Shown in pieces: positions 16,861 to 24,102 of a DNA stretch of 46,455 nucleotides. Under the pieces are notes generated by a model that did no database searches, had not been told where the DNA came from, and saw nothing but the letters and a program-made list of their open reading frames with translations. This DNA is from Bacteroidales bacterium. GTDB lineage: Bacteria; Bacteroidota; Bacteroidia; Bacteroidales; UBA932. The position numbers were made by a program, and so were the translations under genes. Within the stretch, counting starts at the first letter, position 1. Every line of letters begins with the position of its first letter. The DNA lies in NCBI GenBank assembly GCA_017429765.1, contig JAFROJ010000007.1, positions 1 to 46,455 of the forward strand, written 5' to 3'.

Positions 16861-18587
16861 TGCCGGACGGAAACGACTATATGTTCCCGACTTCGAGGAA
16901 GGAGGTTGAGGCCCTTGGCTGGGACTACATCGACATCATCTTCTTCACCGGTGACGCGTATGTCGACCATCCCTCATTCGGCTCCGCCTGCATCTCCCGC
17001 TGGCTTCAGAGACACGGTTACAGGATAGCGGTCGTCCCCCAGCCCAACTGGAGGGACGACCTCCGTGATTTCAGGAAACTCGGCGCCCCGAGGCTTTATT
17101 TCGCCGTGAATTCCGGCGCCATGGACTCCATGGTCAACCATTACACGGCCGGGAAGCGCCTTCGTCATGACGACGCCTACACCCCAGACGGGAAGTCAGG
17201 GGCCAGGCCTGACTACGCTGTCAGCGTGTACACCAAGATCCTTAAAGACCTTTATCCGGACGTCCCGGTGGTCATAGGCGGTGTCGAGTCCTCGCTTCGA
17301 AGGCTGACCCATTATGACTACTGGAAAGACGAGCTTCTGCCTTCGATCCTCGAGTGGTGCCCGGCCGATTACCTTTGCTACGGGATGGGCGAGAAGACCA
17401 TGCTCGAGCTCACCAGGGCGATCGAGGACCGGCGTAATCCCCGGGACATCCGGAAGATCCCCCAGATAGCGTTCAAGATGAGCGGGAAGTGGAAGACCCC
17501 TGACGCCCTTGTCTTGCGCTCCTTCGAGGAGTGCAAGGCGGACAAAAGGGCGGTGGCTGAGAACTTCCACCTCATCGAGACGAACGCCAACATGCTGAAC
17601 GCCAAGGTTATAGTCGAGCCTGTGGGAGACGGCTATGTGCAGGTGAACCCTCCATGCCCTCCCTCCACGACTGAGGAGATGGACTCCTATTGGGACCTCC
17701 CGTTCACCAAACTCCCGCACCCCCGCTACAAGGGCAAGAGAATCCCGGCCTACGACATGATCAAGGACTCGATCATCACCCACCGCGGATGCTTCGGGGG
17801 CTGTAATTTTTGCACCATAGCGGCACATCAGGGCAAATTCATCCAGTCCCGCTCGAAGGAATCCATCCTCGCCGAGGTACGTAAACTGGCCGCCATGCCC
17901 GAGTTCTCCGGGAATATCTCGGATCTCGGCGCTCCCACCGCCAACATGTACTGGATGAGGGGGAGGAACCAGGAATTATGCGCCAAATGCAGGAGGAAGT
18001 CCTGCCTGTTCCCCTCTGTCTGCGTGAATATGGACAGGTCGCACAAGAGACTGCTTGAGCTTTACAAGGCTGTCGACGCCGTGCCGGGAGTCCGCCACTC
18101 GTACATCGGCAGCGGCATACGCTACGACCTGTTCCTTGACGAGAAAGGCTTTGTTGACGAGACCTCCAGGCCCTATCTGAAGACATTGATCCTCGACCAT
18201 ACTTCCGGTAGGTTGAAAGTCGCCCCTGAGCACACCGAGGACAGGGTCCTCGATTATCTGGGCAAGCCCTCCTTCAAACTGTTCGAGAGACTCCGCGTCG
18301 AGTTCGACAAGATTTGCTCCGAGAACGGCCGCAGGACCGGGATCGTCCCTTATTTCATCTCCTCCCATCCCGGCTGCACCATGAGGGACATGGAGAACCT
18401 GTCCCGCCATCCCGCTCTGAAAGGGATATGGATGGACCAGGTCCAGGATTTCATGCCCACTCCGATGACAACCTCCTCGGTCATGTACTACACGGGATTG
18501 GATCCGAGAACAATGAAAACTGTGTTTGTCGAGAGGGATCCGGAACGCAAAAAAAGGCAGAAATCATTTTTCTTCAGAAAAAAGTAG
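16860..18587 (+). CDS. ygiQ: YgiQ-family radical SAM protein
   Basis: This protein of about 575 residues has the YgiQ N-terminal domain (MFPTSRKEVEALGWDYIDIIFFTGDAYVDHPSFG) and a radical SAM core. The 4Fe-4S ligands Cys311, Cys315 and Cys318 are in GCFGGCNFC. Further Cys residues (CAKCRRKSCLFPSVC) could bind a second cluster. The C-terminus is short: it ends soon after FMPTPMTTSSVMYYTG with a Lys/Arg/Phe-rich tail, so the DUF3362 extension of many homologues appears reduced. The reaction is unknown. The ATG at 16860 overlaps the argS stop and is preferred over a GTG at 16857. Confidence 0.92.
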   Translation: MPDGNDYMFPTSRKEVEALGWDYIDIIFFTGDAYVDHPSFGSACISRWLQRHGYRIAVVPQPNWRDDLRDFRKLGAPRLYFAVNSGAMDSMVNHYTAGKRLRHDDAYTPDGKSGARPDYAVSVYTKILKDLYPDVPVVIGGVESSLRRLTHYDYWKDELLPSILEWCPADYLCYGMGEKTMLELTRAIEDRRNPRDIRKIPQIAFKMSGKWKTPDALVLRSFEECKADKRAVAENFHLIETNANMLNAKVIVEPVGDGYVQVNPPCPPSTTEEMDSYWDLPFTKLPHPRYKGKRIPAYDMIKDSIITHRGCFGGCNFCTIAAHQGKFIQSRSKESILAEVRKLAAMPEFSGNISDLGAPTANMYWMRGRNQELCAKCRRKSCLFPSVCVNMDRSHKRLLELYKAVDAVPGVRHSYIGSGIRYDLFLDEKGFVDETSRPYLKTLILDHTSGRLKVAPEHTEDRVLDYLGKPSFKLFERLRVEFDKICSENGRRTGIVPYFISSHPGCTMRDMENLSRHPALKGIWMDQVQDFMPTPMTTSSVMYYTGLDPRTMKTVFVERDPERKKRQKSFFFRKK

Positions 18588-18592
18588 CTCTC

Positions 18593-18626
18593 TTGTGTCG
18601 CGATTCGGAAAAAAGTTATAATATTG
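18593..18626 (+). promoter_or_regulatory. Candidate promoter of the small acidic protein gene
   Basis: TAATATTG (18619-18626) is a one-mismatch fit to TAnnTTTG, and TTGTG (18593-18597) 21 bp upstream could serve as the -33 element. The ATG follows 31 bp after the -7 box. This is plausible but not strong. Confidence 0.35.
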
Positions 18627-18657
18627 CACCTCAAACCATAAGAGAAACTATTTGATC

Positions 18658-19023
18658 ATGAATCCAGATTCAAGGAAAAGGCACGTCGTGAGTTACGAGA
18701 ACATGTCGGAGGAACTCGCCGCGGTGTTTAATGAGAAATACCCCAAGGGCTTCAGTGACTATTTGCCTGACCTTGTGAAATATACCAAGCCGGACGGCAC
18801 ACCTTTCAACGCCGTGACCATCGAGACTCCTGAATCGATCTATCTTGTGAAGATCAAGTTGAAGACCGACGACGCCGAGGCTCTCGAGAGATGGCTCGAA
18901 GGTGAGGAAGACGCCGAGAACGAGGAGGTCGCCGGAACCTCCGCCGACGCTCCCTCGGATTCCACCCTCCCTGACGACAACATCTCGCAGTACGGTGGAG
19001 ACGATGACGGCTCGGACGCCTGA
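18658..19023 (+). CDS. Small conserved acidic protein of unknown function
   Basis: The 121-residue cytoplasmic protein has no signal or membrane segment. Residues 1-80 form a compact domain (HVVSYENMSEELAAVFNEKY, then a beta-rich part with YLVKIKLKTDD). The last 45 residues are highly acidic and low in complexity (EGEEDAENEE...DDDGSDA), and probably disordered. The N-terminal pattern (SYENMSxEL...KYPxGFxDY) recalls small hypothetical proteins of Bacteroidales, but I cannot name a function. The ATG at 18658 is preferred over an in-frame TTG at 18652. It is followed by a strong terminator and so looks like a single-gene unit. Confidence 0.8.
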   Translation: MNPDSRKRHVVSYENMSEELAAVFNEKYPKGFSDYLPDLVKYTKPDGTPFNAVTIETPESIYLVKIKLKTDDAEALERWLEGEEDAENEEVAGTSADAPSDSTLPDDNISQYGGDDDGSDA

Positions 19024-19052
19024 CCCTCACTTGTTGATGGTAAGCGCTTTAC

Positions 19053-19083
19053 AACGGGATGACATAAAGTCTCCCGTTTTTTT
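19053..19083 (+). terminator. Intrinsic (rho-independent) terminator
   Basis: AACGGGA (19053-19059) pairs perfectly with TCCCGTT (19072-19078). Inside, GAC (19061-19063) pairs with GTC (19069-19071), leaving a bulged T and a five-base ATAAA loop. A run of seven T (19077-19083) follows. This gives a 10-bp stem plus U-tract, ending the transcript of the small acidic protein. It is the only textbook terminator I found in the window. Confidence 0.88.
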
Positions 19084-19153
19084 GTAACAATCGCCTGATC
19101 TTTTCGTTTATTAGTTGGAAGCCCGGGAGAACGGGCCTCGGAATGACCTGGTA

Positions 19154-19681
19154 ATGACAAGGGAAGAGTCCATAAAGATTTACAACTCCTATTCGCGTAG
19201 ACTGTTCAATATCAGCTTGCGCATCGTCGGCGACAGCGCCCTGGCGGAGGAGGTCATGCAGGACACTATCCTGAAATACATCACCGGTCCGGGGCTTTTC
19301 TTCCTGCCTTTTGGAATAGACAGGGAGAAGAAGGAGGGGGCATGGCTCTCCAAGACATGCGTGAGGGCGTCTATAGACGCGTTGAGGAAGATCAGGAGGG
19401 AGAGGCTGTTCCTTGATGAATATGCCACCACCGAGGCTCCGGACCAGATCGAGCCTGCGGCCTTGGATGAGACCGGTGAGACCCCCGGCCTGGACAAGAT
19501 CAAAGCGGCGATAAACGAATTGCCCGGGCCCTATCGCCTGATCGTCAACCTGATCTTGATCGAGGGGCTTGATTATGAGGAGATCAGCGAATTGACAGGA
19601 GAGAGCGAGGGAGCGTTGAGGACACGTTATTCCAGGGCCAGGAAGATGCTGGCCGAGAGACTTGGGAACAGAAAAAAGTAG
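19154..19681 (+). CDS. ECF-type RNA polymerase sigma factor
   Basis: This 175-residue sigma-70-family protein has only regions 2 and 4. Region 2 includes YNSYSRRLFNISLRIVGDSALAEEVMQDT, and region 4 includes INELPGPYRLIVNLILIEGLDYEEISELTGESEGALRTRYSRARKML with its helix-turn-helix. The ATG at 19154 gives the usual ECF length; a TTG at 19115 would add 13 residues that overlap the terminator's downstream flank. It is followed 9 bp later by an anti-sigma-like gene and then a DUF2807 gene, so it probably controls this three-gene unit and other targets elsewhere. Confidence 0.9.
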   Translation: MTREESIKIYNSYSRRLFNISLRIVGDSALAEEVMQDTILKYITGPGLFFLPFGIDREKKEGAWLSKTCVRASIDALRKIRRERLFLDEYATTEAPDQIEPAALDETGETPGLDKIKAAINELPGPYRLIVNLILIEGLDYEEISELTGESEGALRTRYSRARKMLAERLGNRKK

Positions 19682-19690
19682 AGACGAGAT

Positions 19691-20170
19691 ATGGATAAGT
19701 TAGAGAGACACATAATGACCAACAGGGAGGCCTTTGATGACAAGGAGTTGCCCGAGGGGCACCTGGAGCGCTTTGAGACGCGTCTGGACAGTCTCCTCTC
19801 CGAAAACGCCGAGGCGCGTCGCCCTCGTTTCCGCAGGGTGCTGGCGGCGGGAGTGGCTGCCGCTGTCGCCGCCGCGCTGTTGATCCACCGTCCTGAGAGC
19901 GCCCGGGGGGATTGGTTCGCCGGAGTCGGTAACGACCAGGTGGAGATCTGTGAGACCTACTATTCCAATGTCTCCGACATCTACGAGGAGTTGTACGCCG
20001 ACGCTTCCAAAGCGGACCTCTGCCTTATGGCTGAGGGAGTCGTGGATGAGACCTCGCCCCTGATCGAGATGCTTCCCGCTGAGCTGGGGGCGGACGAGAG
20101 GGCCGCGATCCTTAAAGAGTACTATGGCGAATTGCTTGATGCTTTGCTTAAGATTAAAAATATTAAATAA
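19691..20170 (+). CDS. Putative membrane-anchored anti-sigma factor
   Basis: The 159-residue protein has a short cytoplasmic N-terminus with GHLERFETRLDSLL, a pattern seen in Bacteroidota proteins encoded beside ECF sigma factors. One transmembrane segment lies near residues 51-66 (LAAGVAAAVAAALLI), followed by a C-terminal domain of about 90 residues that would be periplasmic. No zinc HxxxCxxC anti-sigma motif is present. Function is inferred from position right after the sigma gene and from topology: it may hold the sigma factor until an envelope signal arrives. Confidence 0.65.
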   Translation: MDKLERHIMTNREAFDDKELPEGHLERFETRLDSLLSENAEARRPRFRRVLAAGVAAAVAAALLIHRPESARGDWFAGVGNDQVEICETYYSNVSDIYEELYADASKADLCLMAEGVVDETSPLIEMLPAELGADERAAILKEYYGELLDALLKIKNIK

Positions 20171-20182
20171 TTGTAAACCAAT

Positions 20183-21088
20183 ATGAAAAAGTTCTACACA
20201 TTCTTTGCCGCATTGCTTATGGCGGCGACCGTCATGATGGCGGCTGACAACTCCGACAAGTACATCACCAAAAAATTCGACTGTAAGAACTTCTCCGGAA
20301 TCGACGTTGGCAGCGTTGTCGATGTCACCGTTCTCAAATCCTCCGCCTACAAGGTCGAGGTCACCCTCCCCGAGGATCTTGAGCCCTATCTTAAAGTCAA
20401 GGTCAACGGCGGCGATCTGAAGATCACTCTCGAGAATGTTCCATCAAGGATAACCCGTAAGATGGGGGAGAAGAAAATCGAGGCCACGGTCTCTATGCCG
20501 ACTCTCAGAAGCCTTGAGTTATCCGGTGCGTCACGGTTCCGCTGTGAGGACACTTTCGACCTGGGTGATTCGCGCCTTGAACTTGAGGTCGGTGGAGCTT
20601 CCAGAGTTAACAAGTTGATTGTCAGCGCCAGAGGCCTTGACGCCGAGATCGGCGGCGCTTCCTATGTCTCTCTTGAAGGCGATTTTGAGACCGCCGAGAT
20701 TGAGATGAGCGGCGCTGGCAAGGGTTTGTTCGGGATCTCCGCGGACAAAGTCGTGATCGACCTCTCAGGAGCCTCCAAGCCTGATTTCCGCGGGGATTTC
20801 GACGAGATAACGCTCGATATTTCTGGAGCCTCGGAGTTCAATTGGACCGGCAGGGCCAGGAAAATGAGGCTGGACGCTTCCGGGGCCGCCAAGGTCAGGG
20901 CATCGGGCTGTCCGGTGGATGAGATCCGCCTTGAGGCCTCCGGGGCCGCCAAATGCGATGTCGACGCCGTGAAATATATCTCTATCGACGCCAGCGGCGC
21001 CTCGAATGTCCACTATGTCGGTCACGAGGGCCTCATGGTCGACCTTATCTCCGTCTCCCGCGCGGCCTCGGTCACGAAATCCCGTTAG
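20183..21088 (+). CDS. DUF2807 (head-GIN) domain envelope protein
   Basis: The 301-residue protein has a signal peptide (MKKFYTFFAALLMAATVMMA) and then a repetitive beta-solenoid-like domain. The N-terminal FSGIDVGSVVDVTV matches the head-GIN/DUF2807 pattern. Repeats of about 20 residues carry S/D-GAS/GAA steps (LSGAS, VGGAS, MSGAG, LSGAS, ISGAS, ASGAA, ASGAA, ASGAS). The family is labelled putative autotransporter adhesin, but no biochemical role is established. It lies 12 bp after the anti-sigma-like gene and is the likely effector of this sigma unit. It ends exactly next to the convergent GH29 gene. Confidence 0.88.
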   Translation: MKKFYTFFAALLMAATVMMAADNSDKYITKKFDCKNFSGIDVGSVVDVTVLKSSAYKVEVTLPEDLEPYLKVKVNGGDLKITLENVPSRITRKMGEKKIEATVSMPTLRSLELSGASRFRCEDTFDLGDSRLELEVGGASRVNKLIVSARGLDAEIGGASYVSLEGDFETAEIEMSGAGKGLFGISADKVVIDLSGASKPDFRGDFDEITLDISGASEFNWTGRARKMRLDASGAAKVRASGCPVDEIRLEASGAAKCDVDAVKYISIDASGASNVHYVGHEGLMVDLISVSRAASVTKSR

Positions 21089-22510
21089 TCAGAATCTGAT
21101 TTTGACGACGTCGTCGGTCTTGGTCCGGGATTCGGGGGGCAGCTTGAAGACCACGGCTCCGCCGACATACATGTAGCGAACAGGTTCGCCGGTTCGAAGG
21201 AGAATGACCTTCGAGGGCCGGCGAGCTGTCATTATCGAGGCCTGGCCGGTGAAAGAGGGGAGGAGGTGGGCGTACCAGATCCTCTTTCCGCGGGTTGTCA
21301 GAGGCACATTCGACAGTTCGGCTCCCGGAGTCGGGCCTGCCCCCTCAAGAGACTCGCCGCTATGGGCCCTCCAGGCCTTGAGGCTGTCGAGTTTGGACAG
21401 GAATATGCCGGACATGTTCCCGTCGCCGTCAGGCCCTACATTCGGCAGGAAATTGCCCCCGAACGACCTGGAGGCCACATATTCATCGAAAAACCAGCTG
21501 AGCGGGCGGAATGTCTGGGTCTTGTCCCATCCCCAGCCACCGCCGCCGCAGGTCCAGATGTGGCAGTGCTCGAACCATTCGGAGGGACGGTAGGTCGGTT
21601 TCAAACATTCGAACGGGGTGGTGAAATCACCCACTCGGGCCGAGGTTCCCTGAGGGTTGTCCGGGTCGACGACGTTGGCCCAGCGGTCGTTGATCACGAT
21701 GTCCGGCTGCAACGAGCGGATCCATGAATAGACCTGGTCGTTGTTATTCTTTTGGATTCCGCTCCATCCCATGCCATCCAGCCATAGGATGTCAATCTTG
21801 CCGTAGTTGGTCAATAACTCTTCGAGTTGAGTTATAACGTAACCCAAGAATTTCAAATAGTTAGCATGATCCTCCTCAGGCGTCACTTTAGGTCTTGAAT
21901 CTGCCCATGTCTCCACATCGAACCAATCGTCTGTGACATCTCCGGGGAACAACCAGTCGCGGGGAGAGTAGTAGAGCCCGACACGCAGGCCGGCCTCGCG
22001 GCAAGCCTCGACATATTCCTTGACGAGATCCCTCCCGGGATGGTATCGCTTGATACCGAAGCCGTACTTCGAGGGCCAGAGCGAGTAGCCGTCATGATGA
22101 CGGGCGGTGAGGACGGCGTAAGTGAAGCCGGCCTCCTTCGCCGCCTTCAGGTACTCCACAGGATGGTAGTCAGGATTGAAGGTCTCCGCCTGCCCGTAGT
22201 ACAACTCGGGGGCGGTGTAACCGCTGTTCCAGCGATATCCCTTGATCATCCCCCATGAAGGCTGGGCTCCCAGCGGGCTGTGGATGCCCCAATGCATGAA
22301 AAGCCCGAGGCTCGCTTCGGGAAACCACTGGGCTCCCGAAGCCGGGTTGGGGTAGGTGAGTGGTCTCTTGAGAGTCTTGCCGGTTATCGCAGCGGCGCGT
22401 TCGAAATCGGCCTGCTCTATGGCGTACCATGAAGGATCCAGGAATTCTCGCTGGCCGAAAAGGACGGTCGACACGAGAATGGCGGAAAGGAATAGCGATA
22501 CTCTTTTCAT
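21089..22510 (-). CDS. GH29-like alpha-L-fucosidase, secreted
   Basis: The 473-residue protein has a signal peptide ending near VLFGQ. The (beta/alpha)8 domain shows GH29 landmarks: LGLFMHWGIHSPLG near residue 65, TARHHDGYSLW near 133, and the nucleophile Asp in ILWLDGMGW near 244. The C-terminal beta domain is short. GH29 enzymes release alpha-L-fucose from host or plant glycans, with some members acting on other sugars. It lies 19 bp after the thioesterase-like gene on the same strand and may share its promoter. The acid/base residue cannot be assigned by eye. Confidence 0.87.
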   Translation of the reverse strand: MKRVSLFLSAILVSTVLFGQREFLDPSWYAIEQADFERAAAITGKTLKRPLTYPNPASGAQWFPEASLGLFMHWGIHSPLGAQPSWGMIKGYRWNSGYTAPELYYGQAETFNPDYHPVEYLKAAKEAGFTYAVLTARHHDGYSLWPSKYGFGIKRYHPGRDLVKEYVEACREAGLRVGLYYSPRDWLFPGDVTDDWFDVETWADSRPKVTPEEDHANYLKFLGYVITQLEELLTNYGKIDILWLDGMGWSGIQKNNNDQVYSWIRSLQPDIVINDRWANVVDPDNPQGTSARVGDFTTPFECLKPTYRPSEWFEHCHIWTCGGGGWGWDKTQTFRPLSWFFDEYVASRSFGGNFLPNVGPDGDGNMSGIFLSKLDSLKAWRAHSGESLEGAGPTPGAELSNVPLTTRGKRIWYAHLLPSFTGQASIMTARRPSKVILLRTGEPVRYMYVGGAVVFKLPPESRTKTDDVVKIRF

Positions 22511-22529
22511 ACCGCTAATATAAGAAAAA

Positions 22530-23093
22530 TCACGCGGTCTGAAGCATGCCCCTGCAAAGGGTGTCAGGGCCCGAGCGGGCGAGGAAGAAGAATCTGGAGT
22601 CGCAGATCTTCTTGAAAGCGACCGAAAAATCGTTATTTCGTCGAGCGCTTTCTTTGAATTCCAGGTCTATTCTGATCTGAAGAGCCGCGGCGGAGTCGAT
22701 GTCCGGCATGATCGAGCGGAACTTGTTGATGAAACGCCTGGTCAAACGCGAAGGATTCTCCGCGGAAAGGCCCTTTTGGGAAGAGTTTGGCAACAACCAT
22801 TCTATCTTTCCTCTGCCAATTTCATGTCCTTCACTATCAGTTAGGGAAACATATCTGTTTAGAAGGGTAACAATATTGTTAAGGCCCTTATTCACTATGA
22901 TGTTGACAGAGTCACCGCTTTTGGGGCGCTCGTCGATCTCGAAGGTGCATCTTGACAGGATACACATGCCGTAGCCCTCTTCAGTCAACGTTCTGTGGGC
23001 CGCGTTGACGATGAATCCGCAGATCGAGGCGATCTTGACCATACCGTCACTCGCCACCGCCTCCGGGTTGATAGTGTATTCGAATGTGTTCAT
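22530..23093 (-). CDS. Shortened hotdog-fold protein resembling acyl-ACP thioesterase
   Basis: The 187-residue protein resembles bacterial acyl-ACP thioesterases in its first half (EEGYGMCILSRCTFEIDERPKSGDSVNI..., then VSLTDSEGHEIGRGKIEWLL) and in its last strands (LQIRIDLEFKESARRNNDFSV...TLCRGML). The block that normally joins them, containing the catalytic Asn/His of the second hotdog (pattern DxNxHVNxxxY), is missing or replaced by FINKFRSIMPDIDSAAA. It may bind acyl chains without hydrolysing them. It is divergent from a LytTR regulator, with a palindrome between its promoter elements. The family assignment is by eye and moderate. Confidence 0.5.
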   Translation of the reverse strand: MNTFEYTINPEAVASDGMVKIASICGFIVNAAHRTLTEEGYGMCILSRCTFEIDERPKSGDSVNIIVNKGLNNIVTLLNRYVSLTDSEGHEIGRGKIEWLLPNSSQKGLSAENPSRLTRRFINKFRSIMPDIDSAAALQIRIDLEFKESARRNNDFSVAFKKICDSRFFFLARSGPDTLCRGMLQTA

Positions 23094-23121
23094 GGCGATA
23101 TGTTTTAATTCTTGCTCAACA

Positions 23122-23153
23122 CAAAGCTACGATACTTTCGTCACGTGACGAAA
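23122..23153 (-). promoter_or_regulatory. Promoter of the thioesterase-like gene
   Basis: Read on the minus strand, TAGCTTTG (23122-23129) matches TAnnTTTG exactly, 28 bp before the ATG. A -33-like TTTC (23150-23153) lies 20 bp further upstream, inside the palindrome at 23136-23153, so a protein bound to the palindrome would cover the spacer and -33 element. Confidence 0.55.
23136..23153. promoter_or_regulatory. Perfect 18-bp palindromic operator candidate
   Basis: TTTCGTCACGTGACGAAA is its own reverse complement over all 18 bases. It shares the GTGAC core with further copies at 23180, 23221, 23244 (inverted) and 23260. It lies between the -33 and -7 elements of the thioesterase-like gene, a position expected for repression. 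Confidence 0.65.
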
Positions 23154-23179
23154 ATGTTGTGGCCTAAACTATTTTTATT

Positions 23180-23265
23180 GTGACAAAAATCTTGATTGGC
23201 GGAAATATTTGGCTATTTTTGTGACAAAATTACTTAATTTAAATTTTAGTCACTTAGCCGTGACG
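23180..23265. repeat. Repeated GTGAC-type half-sites before the LytTR gene
   Basis: GTGACAAAA occurs at 23180-23188 and 23221-23229, 41 bp apart. An inverted variant TTTTAGTCAC lies at 23244-23253, and GTGACG at 23260-23265. The second copy overlaps the last base of the -7 box of the LytTR gene, and the last two lie in the predicted leader. Together with the palindrome they look like a multi-site operator for one DNA-binding protein. Confidence 0.55.
23192..23221 (+). promoter_or_regulatory. Promoter of the LytTR regulator gene
   Basis: TATTTTTG (23214-23221) matches TAnnTTTG exactly. TTG at 23192-23194, 19 bp upstream, is a candidate -33 element. The start codon lies 60 bp downstream, leaving a leader of about 50 bases that contains more GTGAC half-sites. 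Confidence 0.5.
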
Positions 23266-23281
23266 TGATGGGATCATTGAT

Positions 23282-24100
23282 ATGGACACATTGCTTCGAG
23301 TCTCAAAAGGGTACAGGAACCAGGTCAAGTACGCCGTCATCCTCCCCGTTTTCTTCCTGTTCTTCATGTCTGTCTACGAGCCATTCTCATTCATGGACGT
23401 GGTAAATGTCGGGGGGAAAAGCCTGACTTTCCACCTGCTGATGCTGAGCAGCGTCATGATGGGGGTACTCGCCCTCACCCGCCTTGTGTTCAGCGTGTTG
23501 TACAAGTACATCCCTTTCAAGTGGTGGCATTACGTCCTCTGGTGTCTTGGCGAGGTGCTTGTGATCTCTTTCTTCTTCGCTCTTTACATCTCCCTTTTCT
23601 ATTTGAAAAACGGCGGGATGCCCTATTTCTCGGCGTTGTCGTATTCTTTCAAGGTCGTTTTCCTCGTTCTTGTCTATCCCTACATCATAGCCATTTCGGC
23701 GAGGGTCATCGCCAATAAGTCAATGGATCTGGAGAACAGTTCCAAGGAGCCGGATGAGACGCTCATCAAGTTCAGGGACGAGCACAAGAGGCTCAAGCTC
23801 ACGATCGACCCTTCCGCCGTCCTCTACATCCAGGCCGATGAGAACTATATTAAAATCAATTACTTGGATAATGACAAGACAAGAGTTTACCAGCTGCGCA
23901 ACTCAATGAAGAGTTTCGAGGAGGACGCCGCGAGGCACGGTTTTGTCAGATGCCACAGGTCTTATTACGTCAATCCCCGGCACGTCAGGTTACTGAGCCG
24001 GGGAAAAGACGGTGTCATCTACACGGAATTCATCCGTGAGGGTGTCGGCCGGATACCTGTCAGCAAGCGGTACTACCAGAATCTGGCCGACATGCTGTAG
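23282..24100 (+). CDS. Membrane-bound LytTR-family transcription regulator
   Basis: The 272-residue protein has four predicted transmembrane helices (roughly 17-35, 47-72, 82-107, 120-145) and a C-terminal LytTR DNA-binding domain (about 170-272; YIQADENYIKINYLDN, MKSFEEDAARHGFVRCHRSYYVN, IPVSKRYYQNL). There is no receiver domain, so it is not a classical response regulator; it may sense a membrane or periplasmic signal directly. It faces the thioesterase-like gene across a region with GTGAC repeats and may regulate both. It ends 2 bp before the convergent S9 peptidase gene. Confidence 0.9.
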   Translation: MDTLLRVSKGYRNQVKYAVILPVFFLFFMSVYEPFSFMDVVNVGGKSLTFHLLMLSSVMMGVLALTRLVFSVLYKYIPFKWWHYVLWCLGEVLVISFFFALYISLFYLKNGGMPYFSALSYSFKVVFLVLVYPYIIAISARVIANKSMDLENSSKEPDETLIKFRDEHKRLKLTIDPSAVLYIQADENYIKINYLDNDKTRVYQLRNSMKSFEEDAARHGFVRCHRSYYVNPRHVRLLSRGKDGVIYTEFIREGVGRIPVSKRYYQNLADML

Positions 24101-24102
24101 AG

